NCBI RefSeq assembly: GCF_014195095.1
Contig: NZ_JACIBC010000001.1
Coordinates: forward strand, 372,001-436,000
Reading direction: 5' to 3'
Length of the DNA: 64,000 nucleotides
Origin: Rhizobium sp. BK602
GTDB lineage: Bacteria; Pseudomonadota; Alphaproteobacteria; Rhizobiales; Rhizobiaceae
The first letter of the stretch is position 1; every line of letters starts with the position of its first letter. A model generated the notes under the pieces. That model saw only the letters and a list, made by a program, of their open reading frames with translations, did not search any database and had not been told where the DNA came from. Below are positions 43,313 to 51,204 of the stretch, piece after piece. A program made the position numbers and the translations under genes.

Positions 43313-44149
43313 ATGGATATCGCAGTGATTGGAGCCGGCGCGATGGGAAGCGCCATTGCGCGGCGATTGGTCGAAGGCGGCGCCGGGGTGCTGACCTATC
43401 TCGAAGGCCGTTCGGCGGCGACTGTCGAGCGGGCAAAGGCGGCCGGCATGCAGCCTGTGGAACTGGACAGGCTTGTCGAGGCCGATATCATCCTCTCCAT
43501 CGTGCCGCCCGCCGAAGCTGTCGGCGCGGCGGAGCTGATTTCCTCGGCCTTGCGGCGTCGCTCCAGGACGACGACATTCATGGACTGCAATGCGATCTCG
43601 CCCGGAACGATGCAGCAGGTTGCGGCCGTTTTCGGCCGCGATTGCGGCGATATTCTCGACGGGTCGATCATCGGCGCGCCGCCGAAGCCGGGGCAGGCGG
43701 GACCGAGACTCTATGTCAGCGGCGATGCCGGCGACAGGAGCAGCGTGCTGGCGGATCACGGGCTGCAGGTGCGCCGGATCGAGGGCGGGATCGGCGCCGC
43801 GTCGGCATTGAAGATGTGCTATGCCGGCATCAACAAGGGCGTCACCGGCCTCGGCACCGCCATGCTCCTGGCGGCGATCCGGTCCGGCGCGGATCAGGGG
43901 CTGAAGCGGGAGCTGCGCGAAAGCCTGCCCGATCTCGACCGCAAATTTGTCCAGGGCATTCCAGACATGTATCCGAAGGCCTATCGCTGGGTCGCGGAAA
44001 TGGAAGAGATCGCCGAATTCCTGGGGAAGGACGATCCGGCGGCGCTGATCTTCAAGGGCATGGCCGGCCTCTATCGGAAAATGGCGGAGGACCGGGCCGC
44101 CGGCGGCGCGCTTGCGAGTGCGCTCGATGCGCTCAATGACGAAGCCTGA
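43313..44149 (+). CDS. NAD(P)-dependent dehydrogenase, DUF1932 family (second copy)
   Basis: A 278-residue dehydrogenase beginning MDIAVIGAGAMGSAIARRL (GxGxxG Rossmann), with FMDCNAISPGTMQQVAAVFG and the DUF1932 catalytic segment SALKMCYAGINKGVTGLGTAM, where Lys is conserved. AAGGAGA precedes ATG 43313 after a 100-base gap from the tautomerase gene. It is distantly related to the first DUF1932 gene in the LysR operon. Role in the pathway unknown: it might oxidise a hydroxylated side chain of the substrate before ring cleavage (inference). Confidence 0.83.
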   Translation: MDIAVIGAGAMGSAIARRLVEGGAGVLTYLEGRSAATVERAKAAGMQPVELDRLVEADIILSIVPPAEAVGAAELISSALRRRSRTTTFMDCNAISPGTMQQVAAVFGRDCGDILDGSIIGAPPKPGQAGPRLYVSGDAGDRSSVLADHGLQVRRIEGGIGAASALKMCYAGINKGVTGLGTAMLLAAIRSGADQGLKRELRESLPDLDRKFVQGIPDMYPKAYRWVAEMEEIAEFLGKDDPAALIFKGMAGLYRKMAEDRAAGGALASALDALNDEA

Positions 44150-44251
44150 CGCCGGCCGGCGTCTGCCCCCAGCTTTTCGACGGTATGATCTTGCAAGGAG
44201 CTGCGCCCGGCGGGCATATGAAGGCGTCGATCGCCGCGTGAGGGGAGAAGC

Positions 44252-44782
44252 ATGTCCGGATCAATCAAGACCCCAGCCAAAACCATTGTCGTCGCGGTAT
44301 CGCGCAATGGCATCATTGGCCGTGATAGCGATATGCCATGGCGGCTGTCGTCCGATCTCAAGCGCTTCAAGGCCATGACGCTCGGCAAACCGGTGATCAT
44401 GGGGCGCAAGACCTTCCAGTCGATCGGCAAGCCGCTGCCGGGCCGGCCGAATGTCGTGATCACCCGCGACACCGGCTTTTCGGCCGATGGCATAACGGTC
44501 GTGCACAGTCTGGACGAGGCCATCGCGCTTGCGGATCGTCTGGCGACGGCAAGTGGCGCGGACGAGATCTGCATCGGCGGCGGCGGCGAGATCTACCGGC
44601 AGGCGATCGGTCTGGCGGACCGGTTGCTGGTGACGCATGTCGAGGCCGATGTGGAGGGCGATACCGCCTTTCCGGCAATCGATCCGGCCATCTGGCAGGT
44701 CGACAGCGAGCTTGCCGTGCCGGCGGGCGAGAAGGACAATTATCCGACCCGCTTCGTCATTTACTCCAGGCGCAAACGCTAA
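44252..44782 (+). CDS. folA: Dihydrofolate reductase
   Basis: A 176-residue enzyme reducing dihydrofolate to tetrahydrofolate with NADPH. It has VAVSRNGIIGRDSDMPWRLSSD with the active-site Asp/Trp region, VIMGRKTFQSIGKPLPGRPN for cofactor binding, and ICIGGGGEIYRQAI. GGGGAG precedes the ATG. In other rhizobia it follows thyA closely; here 14.5 kb of accessory genes lie between. hflK begins 176 bases downstream. Confidence 0.95.
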   Translation: MSGSIKTPAKTIVVAVSRNGIIGRDSDMPWRLSSDLKRFKAMTLGKPVIMGRKTFQSIGKPLPGRPNVVITRDTGFSADGITVVHSLDEAIALADRLATASGADEICIGGGGEIYRQAIGLADRLLVTHVEADVEGDTAFPAIDPAIWQVDSELAVPAGEKDNYPTRFVIYSRRKR

Positions 44783-44958
44783 ATCCTGTTCGCGGAATTC
44801 AACTATTTTCCAATAAATCCGCCGAACTTCCTGAAGTTGCGTTGAAAGCAGGTGCGTCGATACCTATAACGGGAACAATCGCCGCCGTCCGCGAATTTCG
44901 CGCAGCGAATGAGAAGGTTTGGCGCGATCACTGGGAGTCAACAAACAAAGAGGTTTTG

Positions 44959-46083
44959 ATGCCTTGGAGCAATCAGAATGGCGGCGGCGGTGGCCCATGG
45001 GGCGGCGGTGGCGGCGGAAATAATCAGGGACCCTGGGGGCAGGGACCGAACCGGCCGCGGGGAAGCGGCAGCGGCGGCCCACCGGATCTCGAAGACATTA
45101 TCCGTCGTGGCCAGGACCGGCTGAAGGGCTTCGTTCCCGGCGGCTTCAATGGCGGCGCCTTTCTCATCATAGCCGCGGTCATCGGTGTTTTCTGGCTCAT
45201 TCAATGCGTTTACACGGTGCAGCCGGATGAGCGCGGTGTCGAGCTGCGGTTCGGCAAGCCGCGCGCCGAAGTCTCCATGCCCGGCCTGCATTTCCATTTC
45301 TGGCCGATGGATCGCGTCGAAATCGCCAAGGTCACCGAACAGCAGCGCAATATCGGCGGGCGTTCCGGCTCCGGTTCCAATGCCGGTCTGATGCTGACGG
45401 GCGATCAGAATATCGTCAACGTCCAGTTCTCGGTGCTTTACACCGTCACCAATCCGCAAGCCTATCTCTTCGAGGTCGAAAGCCCCGACGAGACGTTGCA
45501 GCAGGTTGCCGAAAGCGCCATGCGTGAGGTGGTCGGTCGCCGTCCCGCCCAGGATATCTATCGTGACAATCGCCAGCAGGTCGCTGTCGAGGTGAGAAAC
45601 ATCATTCAGGACACGATGGACCGCTACAACGCCGGCATTTCCATCAATGCCGTGCCGATCGAGGACGTGTCGCCGCCGCGCGAAGTGGCCGATGCCTTCG
45701 ACGAGGTGCAGCGCGCCGAACAGAATGAAGACCAGCAGGTGCAGGAGGCGAACCAATACGCCAACCAGAAGCTGGGTCAGGCGCGCGGTCGCGCAGCGCA
45801 GATTCGCGAAGACGCTGCCGCCTACAAGGATCGCGTCGTCAAGGAAGCCCAGGGTGAGGCGCAGCGCTTCATCTCCATCTACGATGAATACGTCAAGGCG
45901 CCGGAAGTGACCCGCAAGCGGTTGTTCCTCGAAACCATGGAGTCCGTCATCGGCAATTCCAATAGCATCATCATCGACGACAAGCAGAGCGTCCTGCCCT
46001 ACTTGCCGCTGAATGATCTCGGCAAGTCCTCGACGCAGACGGGCAACGCGCCCGCTGCCGCAGCTCAGCCGGAGGCCAAATAA
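44959..46083 (+). CDS. hflK: FtsH protease modulator HflK
   Basis: A 374-residue SPFH/band 7 protein. The cytoplasmic leader is Gly-rich (GGGGGPWGGGGGGNNQGPWG region, 8-40), one transmembrane helix spans about 67-86, and the periplasmic SPFH domain runs to about 310 with GLHFHFWPMDRVEIAKV and the coiled segment EANQYANQKLGQARG. With HflC it forms a large inner membrane cage that restrains FtsH. Its TAA overlaps the hflC ATG (TAATG), so the two are co-translated. Confidence 0.95.
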   Translation: MPWSNQNGGGGGPWGGGGGGNNQGPWGQGPNRPRGSGSGGPPDLEDIIRRGQDRLKGFVPGGFNGGAFLIIAAVIGVFWLIQCVYTVQPDERGVELRFGKPRAEVSMPGLHFHFWPMDRVEIAKVTEQQRNIGGRSGSGSNAGLMLTGDQNIVNVQFSVLYTVTNPQAYLFEVESPDETLQQVAESAMREVVGRRPAQDIYRDNRQQVAVEVRNIIQDTMDRYNAGISINAVPIEDVSPPREVADAFDEVQRAEQNEDQQVQEANQYANQKLGQARGRAAQIREDAAAYKDRVVKEAQGEAQRFISIYDEYVKAPEVTRKRLFLETMESVIGNSNSIIIDDKQSVLPYLPLNDLGKSSTQTGNAPAAAAQPEAK

Positions 46084-47003
46084 TGACGTCCAGCCGTTTG
46101 CCAGCCATTCTCATCGCGCTCGCGGTGCTGCTGCTGATCGTTTATTCCTCGGTTTTCGTGGTCAATGCCCGTGAACAGGCGATTGTCCTGCGCTTCGGCC
46201 AGATCCGCGACGTCAAGACCGAGCCGGGTCTCTATTTCAAGCTGCCCTTCGCCTTCATGGATGCCGACCGCGTGCAATATGTCCAGGATCAGGAGCTGCG
46301 CTTCGATCTCGACAATATCCGCGTGCAGGTCTCGGGCGGCAAGTTCTATGAGGTCGATGCTTTCGTGGTCTACAAGATCACCGATGCGCGCAAGTTCCGC
46401 GAAACGGTATCGGGTGATCGCGATGCGGCGGAATCGCGCCTCAGAACCCGTCTCGACGCGTCGCTGCGCCGGGTCTACGGTCTGCGCGGTTTCGAAGCCG
46501 CTCTTTCCGAAGAGCGCGCATCAATGATGACGGAAGTGCGCGACGACCTGCATCGTGACGCCGAAACGCTCGGCCTCAACATCGAGGACGTCCGCATCCG
46601 CCGCACCGACCTGACCCAGGAAGTGTCGCAGCAGACCTACGACCGCATGAAGGCCGAGCGCCTGGCGGAAGCCGAGCTGATCCGCGCCCGCGGTAACGAA
46701 GAGGGCCAGCGCCGCCGCGCCATCGCCGACCGTCAGGTCGTCGAGATCGTCGCGGATGCGCAGAAGGATTCGGAAATCCTGCGTGGTCAGGGCGAAGCCG
46801 AGCGCAACGGCATCTTCGCCGATGCATCGCAGCGCGATCCGAGCTTCTATGAGTTCTATCGTTCGATGGCCGCCTATCGCTCGTCGTTCGGCTCGGGCGG
46901 CAAGACGCTCGTGCTGCCGCCGAACCAGTCGGAATTCTTCAAGTATTTCGACAGTTCAGCCGGCTCCGCTGCCGCGCCGGCGACGGCAAAGCCCGCGAAC
47001 TGA
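46083..47003 (+). CDS. hflC: FtsH protease modulator HflC
   Basis: A 306-residue SPFH protein with an N-terminal membrane helix (LPAILIALAVLLLIVYSSVFV), REQAIVLRFGQIRDVKTEPGL and a C-terminal coiled coil (DRMKAERLAEAELIRARGNE) followed by DPSFYEFYRSMAAYR. It is the partner of HflK in the FtsH-regulating complex. A GC-rich hairpin follows the stop. Confidence 0.95.
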   Translation: MTSSRLPAILIALAVLLLIVYSSVFVVNAREQAIVLRFGQIRDVKTEPGLYFKLPFAFMDADRVQYVQDQELRFDLDNIRVQVSGGKFYEVDAFVVYKITDARKFRETVSGDRDAAESRLRTRLDASLRRVYGLRGFEAALSEERASMMTEVRDDLHRDAETLGLNIEDVRIRRTDLTQEVSQQTYDRMKAERLAEAELIRARGNEEGQRRRAIADRQVVEIVADAQKDSEILRGQGEAERNGIFADASQRDPSFYEFYRSMAAYRSSFGSGGKTLVLPPNQSEFFKYFDSSAGSAAAPATAKPAN

Positions 47004-47028
47004 CGCGCGAAAACTCCTGGAAATTAGA

Positions 47029-47059
47029 GGGGGCTGCCTGTTGGCGGCCCCTTGCTTTT
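47029..47059 (+). terminator. Probable terminator after hflKC
   Basis: A GC-rich stem GGGGCTGCC/GGCGGCCCC (about 47030-47038 with 47043-47051, loop TGTT) followed by TTGCTTTT. The T tract is broken, so termination may be partial; degP starts 143 bases downstream and may be partly co-transcribed. Confidence 0.55.
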
Positions 47060-47201
47060 GAGGAGCGGCCCGGCAATTTTACCATGATTTCAAAGGCGCA
47101 ACGGCCACACGGGGATTTCGCAAAAAGGTGATTTCACGCTTCATCATTCCGCCTTATGTTGATGCTTATACAAGACTTCCCTTTATCGATGAGGATGCCT
47201 G

Positions 47202-48980
47202 ATGGCCTTGACCAATCGCCTGCCTTTCAGACGTTCGTTCGCTCTTCTGGCCAGTGTCGCGCTGATCGCCGGCCCTGTCCTGGGTAGTGTCGGACAGGCA
47301 CGCGCGCAGACGGCGCCGGCACCCTCGGCCTCCGGCAATCAGGCACCCGCCGCCGCGACCAATCCGGCCCAGGCGCCGGCCGTCAGCCCGCCGGTCACAG
47401 ATCCGGGCGCGGCACCGACGACGATGCCGGCGGTTCCCGGAAATCCCAAGGCGAATGCCGGCCCGGCTTCCGTTGCCGATCTGGCATCGGGACTGCTCGA
47501 CGCGGTGGTCAATATTTCGACCTCCCAGAAGGTCAAGAACGAGGGCGATGGCCCGGCGACACCCAAGGTGCCCGACAATTCGCCGTTCCAGGATTTCTTC
47601 AACGACTTCTTCAAGAACCGGAACAACGACAACAGCAACCGCAAGGTCAGCTCGCTCGGTTCCGGCTTCGTCATCGATCCCTCGGGCTACATCGTCACCA
47701 ACAACCACGTTATCGAAGGCGCCGACGATATCGAGGTGATCTTCCCGAACGGCACCAAGCTGAAGGCGAAGCTGATCGGCACGGATACGAAGACCGATCT
47801 TTCGGTGCTGAAGGTCGAGCCGAAGCGCCCGCTGGTGGCGGTGAAGTTCGGCGATTCCTCGAAGATGCGGATCGGCGACTGGGTTATGGCGATCGGCAAT
47901 CCCTTCGGCCTCGGCGGCTCGGTGACGGTCGGCATCGTTTCGGCGCGCGGGCGCAACATCAATGCCGGCCCCTATGACAATTTCATCCAGACGGACGCCG
48001 CGATCAACAAGGGCAATTCCGGCGGCCCGCTCTTCAATATGAAGGGCGAGGTGATCGGTATCAACACGGCCATCATTTCGCCGAGCGGCGGCTCGATCGG
48101 CATCGGTTTCGCCGTTCCGTCGGAATTGGCCGAGGGCGTCGTCAAGCAGCTCATGGACTTCGGCGAGACCCGCCGTGGCTGGCTCGGCGTGCGCATCCAG
48201 CCAGTGACCGACGATGTGGCCAACAGCCTCGGCCTCGACAGCGCCAAGGGCGCTCTGGTGGCCGGCGTCATCAAGGGCGGTCCGGTCGACAACGGCACGA
48301 TCAAGGCCGGCGACGTCATCCTGAAATTCGACGGCAAGGATGTGGACGAAATGCGCGACCTGCCGCGCGTCGTTGCCGAAAGCCCGGTCGGCAAGGAAGT
48401 CGACGTGGTCATCCTGCGCGACGGCAAGCAACAGACCATCAAGGTTACGCTCGGTCGCCTGGAGGATGGCGATCAGGCGGCGGCCGCGACCGGCGACAAA
48501 GGTAGCGACAGGGGCAGCGACGGCGACAAGAGCAAGCCGCCGCAGCTCGCACCGGATGGCAATGGCGGCGGCAATGACGGCGTCATCAATCCCGACGACG
48601 GTGACGATGGCGACGACGGCATGGACGGTCAGGACCAGGGCGACGACCAGCAGCAACAGACGCCTTCGCAGCCCCAGGCGGCCCAGAATGTGCTCGGCAT
48701 GAAGCTTGCGACGCTGAACGCCGAGAACCGCAAGAGCTTCGGCATTGCCGACAGTGTCGACGGTGTCGTCATTACCGAGGTCGCGCCGGGTTCGGCCGCG
48801 GCCGAGAAGGGCCTGAAGCCCGGCGATGTCGTCGTGGAAGTGGCGCAGGAATTCGTTCAGACGCCGACCGCGGCGTCGGAGAAAGTGGCCTCGCTGAAAC
48901 GGGAAGGCCGGCGCAACGCCCAGATGATGATAGCGTCTCCAGCCGGTGACCTGCGCTTCATCGCCGTGCCGCTGGAATAG
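47202..48980 (+). CDS. degP: Periplasmic serine protease DegP/HtrA (Do family)
   Basis: A 592-residue protease-chaperone, longer than the usual ~480-510. A signal peptide (RRSFALLASVALIAGPVLGS, ending ARAQ) is followed by a 50-residue Pro/Ala linker. The catalytic triad is His169 (TNNHVI), Asp199 (KTDLSVL) and Ser273 (GNSGGPL). PDZ1 spans about 320-410. PDZ2 begins near 495 after an unusual ~70-residue spacer rich in Asp, Gly and Gln. It degrades or refolds misfolded envelope proteins. In E. coli such genes answer to envelope stress; no sigma motif was identified here. Confidence 0.94.
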   Translation: MALTNRLPFRRSFALLASVALIAGPVLGSVGQARAQTAPAPSASGNQAPAAATNPAQAPAVSPPVTDPGAAPTTMPAVPGNPKANAGPASVADLASGLLDAVVNISTSQKVKNEGDGPATPKVPDNSPFQDFFNDFFKNRNNDNSNRKVSSLGSGFVIDPSGYIVTNNHVIEGADDIEVIFPNGTKLKAKLIGTDTKTDLSVLKVEPKRPLVAVKFGDSSKMRIGDWVMAIGNPFGLGGSVTVGIVSARGRNINAGPYDNFIQTDAAINKGNSGGPLFNMKGEVIGINTAIISPSGGSIGIGFAVPSELAEGVVKQLMDFGETRRGWLGVRIQPVTDDVANSLGLDSAKGALVAGVIKGGPVDNGTIKAGDVILKFDGKDVDEMRDLPRVVAESPVGKEVDVVILRDGKQQTIKVTLGRLEDGDQAAAATGDKGSDRGSDGDKSKPPQLAPDGNGGGNDGVINPDDGDDGDDGMDGQDQGDDQQQQTPSQPQAAQNVLGMKLATLNAENRKSFGIADSVDGVVITEVAPGSAAAEKGLKPGDVVVEVAQEFVQTPTAASEKVASLKREGRRNAQMMIASPAGDLRFIAVPLE

Positions 48981-48989
48981 GCGTCAAAC

Positions 48990-49559
48990 CTACACCGTCC
49001 GAGCTGAGCGCCATTCTGTGGCGGCCAGCCGGTAGAGCACATGGCGTTGCAGGTGAGGGTGGCTATCCGGTACGCCCGGATGATTGAAGTCCCCACCATC
49101 GACACGCTGCATGCCGATCCGCTCCATGACGGCGGTCGAGCGGATATTGTTGTGGACGGCGAAGGACACGATCTCGTCGAGACCGAGCGTTTCGAACCCG
49201 TGGACGAGCAGCGCCCGGGCAGATTCGCTGGCAAATCCCTTGCCCCAGAAACGGGCCGAGAGCCTCCAGCCGATCTCGACCGTGCCCTTTTTCACGAAGG
49301 GCTCCAGATGATCGGTGCGCGCCAGCCCGCAAAAGCCGATCGCTGCGCCGGTCGCCTTGTCCTCCAGTGCATAGAAGCCAAGGCCGGTTTCGGCGATCAT
49401 GGATCGGACCCGCTCCAGGAATGCATCCGCTTCGGCACGATTGCGACGAAATGGAAAGAATTCCATCACCCTCTCATCCGAATTGATTTCGAAGGCGAGA
49501 TCACGGTCTTCGTCGCGCCAGTTGCGGATAAGGAGGCGTTCTGTTTCGGCAATGATCAT
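48990..49559 (-). CDS. GNAT acetyltransferase, RimJ/RimL-like
   Basis: A 189-residue acetyltransferase. It starts MIIAETERLLIRNWRDEDRD, contains GFCGLARTDHLEPFVKKGTVEIGW and the acetyl-CoA segment ARFWGKGFASESARALLVHGF, then HNNIRSTAVMERIGMQRV, as in Acetyltransf_3 proteins that modify ribosomal proteins or small molecules. Convergent with degP with only 9 bases between stops. Not part of the conserved core order; probably an accessory gene. Substrate unknown. Confidence 0.88.
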   Translation of the reverse strand: MIIAETERLLIRNWRDEDRDLAFEINSDERVMEFFPFRRNRAEADAFLERVRSMIAETGLGFYALEDKATGAAIGFCGLARTDHLEPFVKKGTVEIGWRLSARFWGKGFASESARALLVHGFETLGLDEIVSFAVHNNIRSTAVMERIGMQRVDGGDFNHPGVPDSHPHLQRHVLYRLAATEWRSARTV

Positions 49560-49600
49560 GACGCGGGGGACCGTTTATGGCTGGAAAAGTCGATTTTGGA

Positions 49601-49909
49601 TTAGGAGGCCGACCGCGTGGATTTTGGTTTCTCGAAATGAATACGAAGCTTCGTACCGGTTGCCTCGGCGTAGCGCTGCAACGTGCGGGTGGACGGCATG
49701 GAGCGACCGCTCTCCAGCCTGGCGATGGCGGCTTGCGTCGTTCCCATTGCCTTGGCGACATCCTCTTGGGTCATGGCAGCGTCGGCACGAGCCTTGATGA
49801 GAGCTTCGGCAAGGGCAAATTCTTCTTCGAGCGCATTGTAGGCTTCGGCAATTTTCGGATTCTTGAGCCACTCTTTTGCAGCATCAGCAACCAAAAGACT
49901 CTTCGGCAT
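49601..49909 (-). CDS. HigA-type antitoxin with XRE HTH
   Basis: A 102-residue protein. The N-terminal helical part (EWLKNPKIAEAYNALEEEFALA) is followed by an HTH at about 46-85 (MTQEDVAKAMGTTQAAIARL and ESGRSMPSTRTLQRYAEA), typical of antitoxins paired with RelE/HigB toxins in the toxin-first order. Its ATG overlaps the toxin stop (TAATG). It would bind the toxin and repress the operon. The partner toxin here is interrupted, so this copy may be a free regulator or relic. Confidence 0.88.
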   Translation of the reverse strand: MPKSLLVADAAKEWLKNPKIAEAYNALEEEFALAEALIKARADAAMTQEDVAKAMGTTQAAIARLESGRSMPSTRTLQRYAEATGTKLRIHFEKPKSTRSAS

Positions 49910-50232
49910 TATTTGACCTCCCTTGCGCGCTTCAACGCTATTTCGATTTCTCGGCGAGGTGTCTTTTGAGTCTTTTTTCGGAAGACGTGAACGACAACCA
50001 CCCTGCGCTCATGAGCTGTGACATAAGCTGCGCGAGCGATGCCATCTTTGCCCCGCATGCGCATTTCCCAGATCGGGCCTTAGAGATGCTTCACATAGGG
50101 TTCGTGGACATTCTGAGGGCCGGCAATTTCGATCAACCGAGCAATACGCAGAAAACTAGCAATGATATCCTCAGGAAAGGCGTCCAATTGAGCGTGAACA
50201 TTTTCGTTGAGAAACTCGACTGACCATACCAT
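49909..50232 (-). pseudogene. RelE/HigB-type toxin interrupted by an in-frame stop
   Basis: Reading from ATG 50232 gives MVWSVEFLNENVHAQLDAFP and onward to YVKHL, then TAA at 50082-50080, and in the same frame GPIWEMRMRGKDGIARAAYV and HVFRKKTQKTPRREIEIALKRAREVK to a TAA at 49911-49909. The second half holds the catalytic-type Arg/Lys residues of Gp49/HigB-like mRNA interferases. The family normally has a Glu or similar at the stop site (HLxGPIWE), so one base change would restore a 107-residue toxin. The first 50 residues alone should be inactive. Overlaps the antitoxin start by one base. Confidence 0.85.
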
Positions 50233-50313
50233 GAATATATACCATTTTTGCAATGATTTTTCAATGTGGATGGTCACTGCCTAGGCTGATCTGTCAATAT
50301 CTATCGTTGTATT

Positions 50314-51204
50314 TCAGGCTTTGACGAAATCCGTCTTCCGGTAGCCCTGGATGTAGAGCAGGGCGGTCAGGTCGCCATGGTCGATGCGCATCTTCGCCTG
50401 CGCGGCCACGGCGGGCTTGGCGTGAAGGGCGACGCCGGAGCCGGCGAGCTGCAGCATGCCAAGATCGTTGGCGCCGTCGCCGACGGCCATTGCCTCATCC
50501 GTGGCGATGCCGAGTTCTTCGGCGATTTCATTGAGCGCATCGATCTTGGCCTGCTTGCCGAGGATCGGTTCGGCGACGAGGCCGGTCAGCACGCCATTGT
50601 CCTCGAGCAGGATGTTGGCACGGTCCTGATCGAAGCCAAGCGTTGCGGCGATGCGGCTCGTGAAGACGGTAAAGCCGCCGGAGACCAAGGCGGAGTAATA
50701 GCCCTTGGCCCTCATCGTCGCGATGAGTTCGCGGCCGCCGGGCGTCAGCGTGATCCGCTTGGCGATAACATCGTCGACAACCGAAATCGGCAGCCCCTTC
50801 AGCAGGGCGACGCGTTCGCGCAGGGCGGGCTCGAAGTCGATCTCGCCATTCATGGCGCGGGCGGTGATGGCGGCGACCTCATCCTTGAGGCCGATTTCTG
50901 CCGCGAGCTCGTCGATACATTCCTGGCCGATCATGGTGGAATCCATGTCGGCGATCAGCAGCTTCTTGCGGCGGGTCTCCGCGTCCTGGATGACGAGATC
51001 GATCGGCGCGCCACCGATGATAGCGGCAATATTGGCTTGCGCGGCCTTCAGGTCGACATCGTCGCGCAGGGCGATATCGCAGGCGATGCCATCGGCCAGC
51101 CAATAGAGCCCGGACGCCTTGACGGCGTCCGCCGCCCGTTCGGCGATGACCGGAACGAGAACGGGGTTTGACGGATTGGCAATAAGCGTGGCAACGAAGG
51201 CCAT
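50314..51204 (-). CDS. serB: Phosphoserine phosphatase
   Basis: A 296-residue HAD phosphatase, last step of serine synthesis. An N-terminal ACT-like part (1-75) precedes the catalytic motif LLIADMDSTMIGQECIDE with Asp86 and Asp88, followed by GLPISVVDDVIAKRITLTPGG, SGGFTVFTSRIA and AVGDGANDLGML. ATG 51204 was chosen as the family start (MAFVATLIANP). It is divergent from miaA, and the two start codons overlap on opposite strands. Confidence 0.95.
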   Translation of the reverse strand: MAFVATLIANPSNPVLVPVIAERAADAVKASGLYWLADGIACDIALRDDVDLKAAQANIAAIIGGAPIDLVIQDAETRRKKLLIADMDSTMIGQECIDELAAEIGLKDEVAAITARAMNGEIDFEPALRERVALLKGLPISVVDDVIAKRITLTPGGRELIATMRAKGYYSALVSGGFTVFTSRIAATLGFDQDRANILLEDNGVLTGLVAEPILGKQAKIDALNEIAEELGIATDEAMAVGDGANDLGMLQLAGSGVALHAKPAVAAQAKMRIDHGDLTALLYIQGYRKTDFVKA

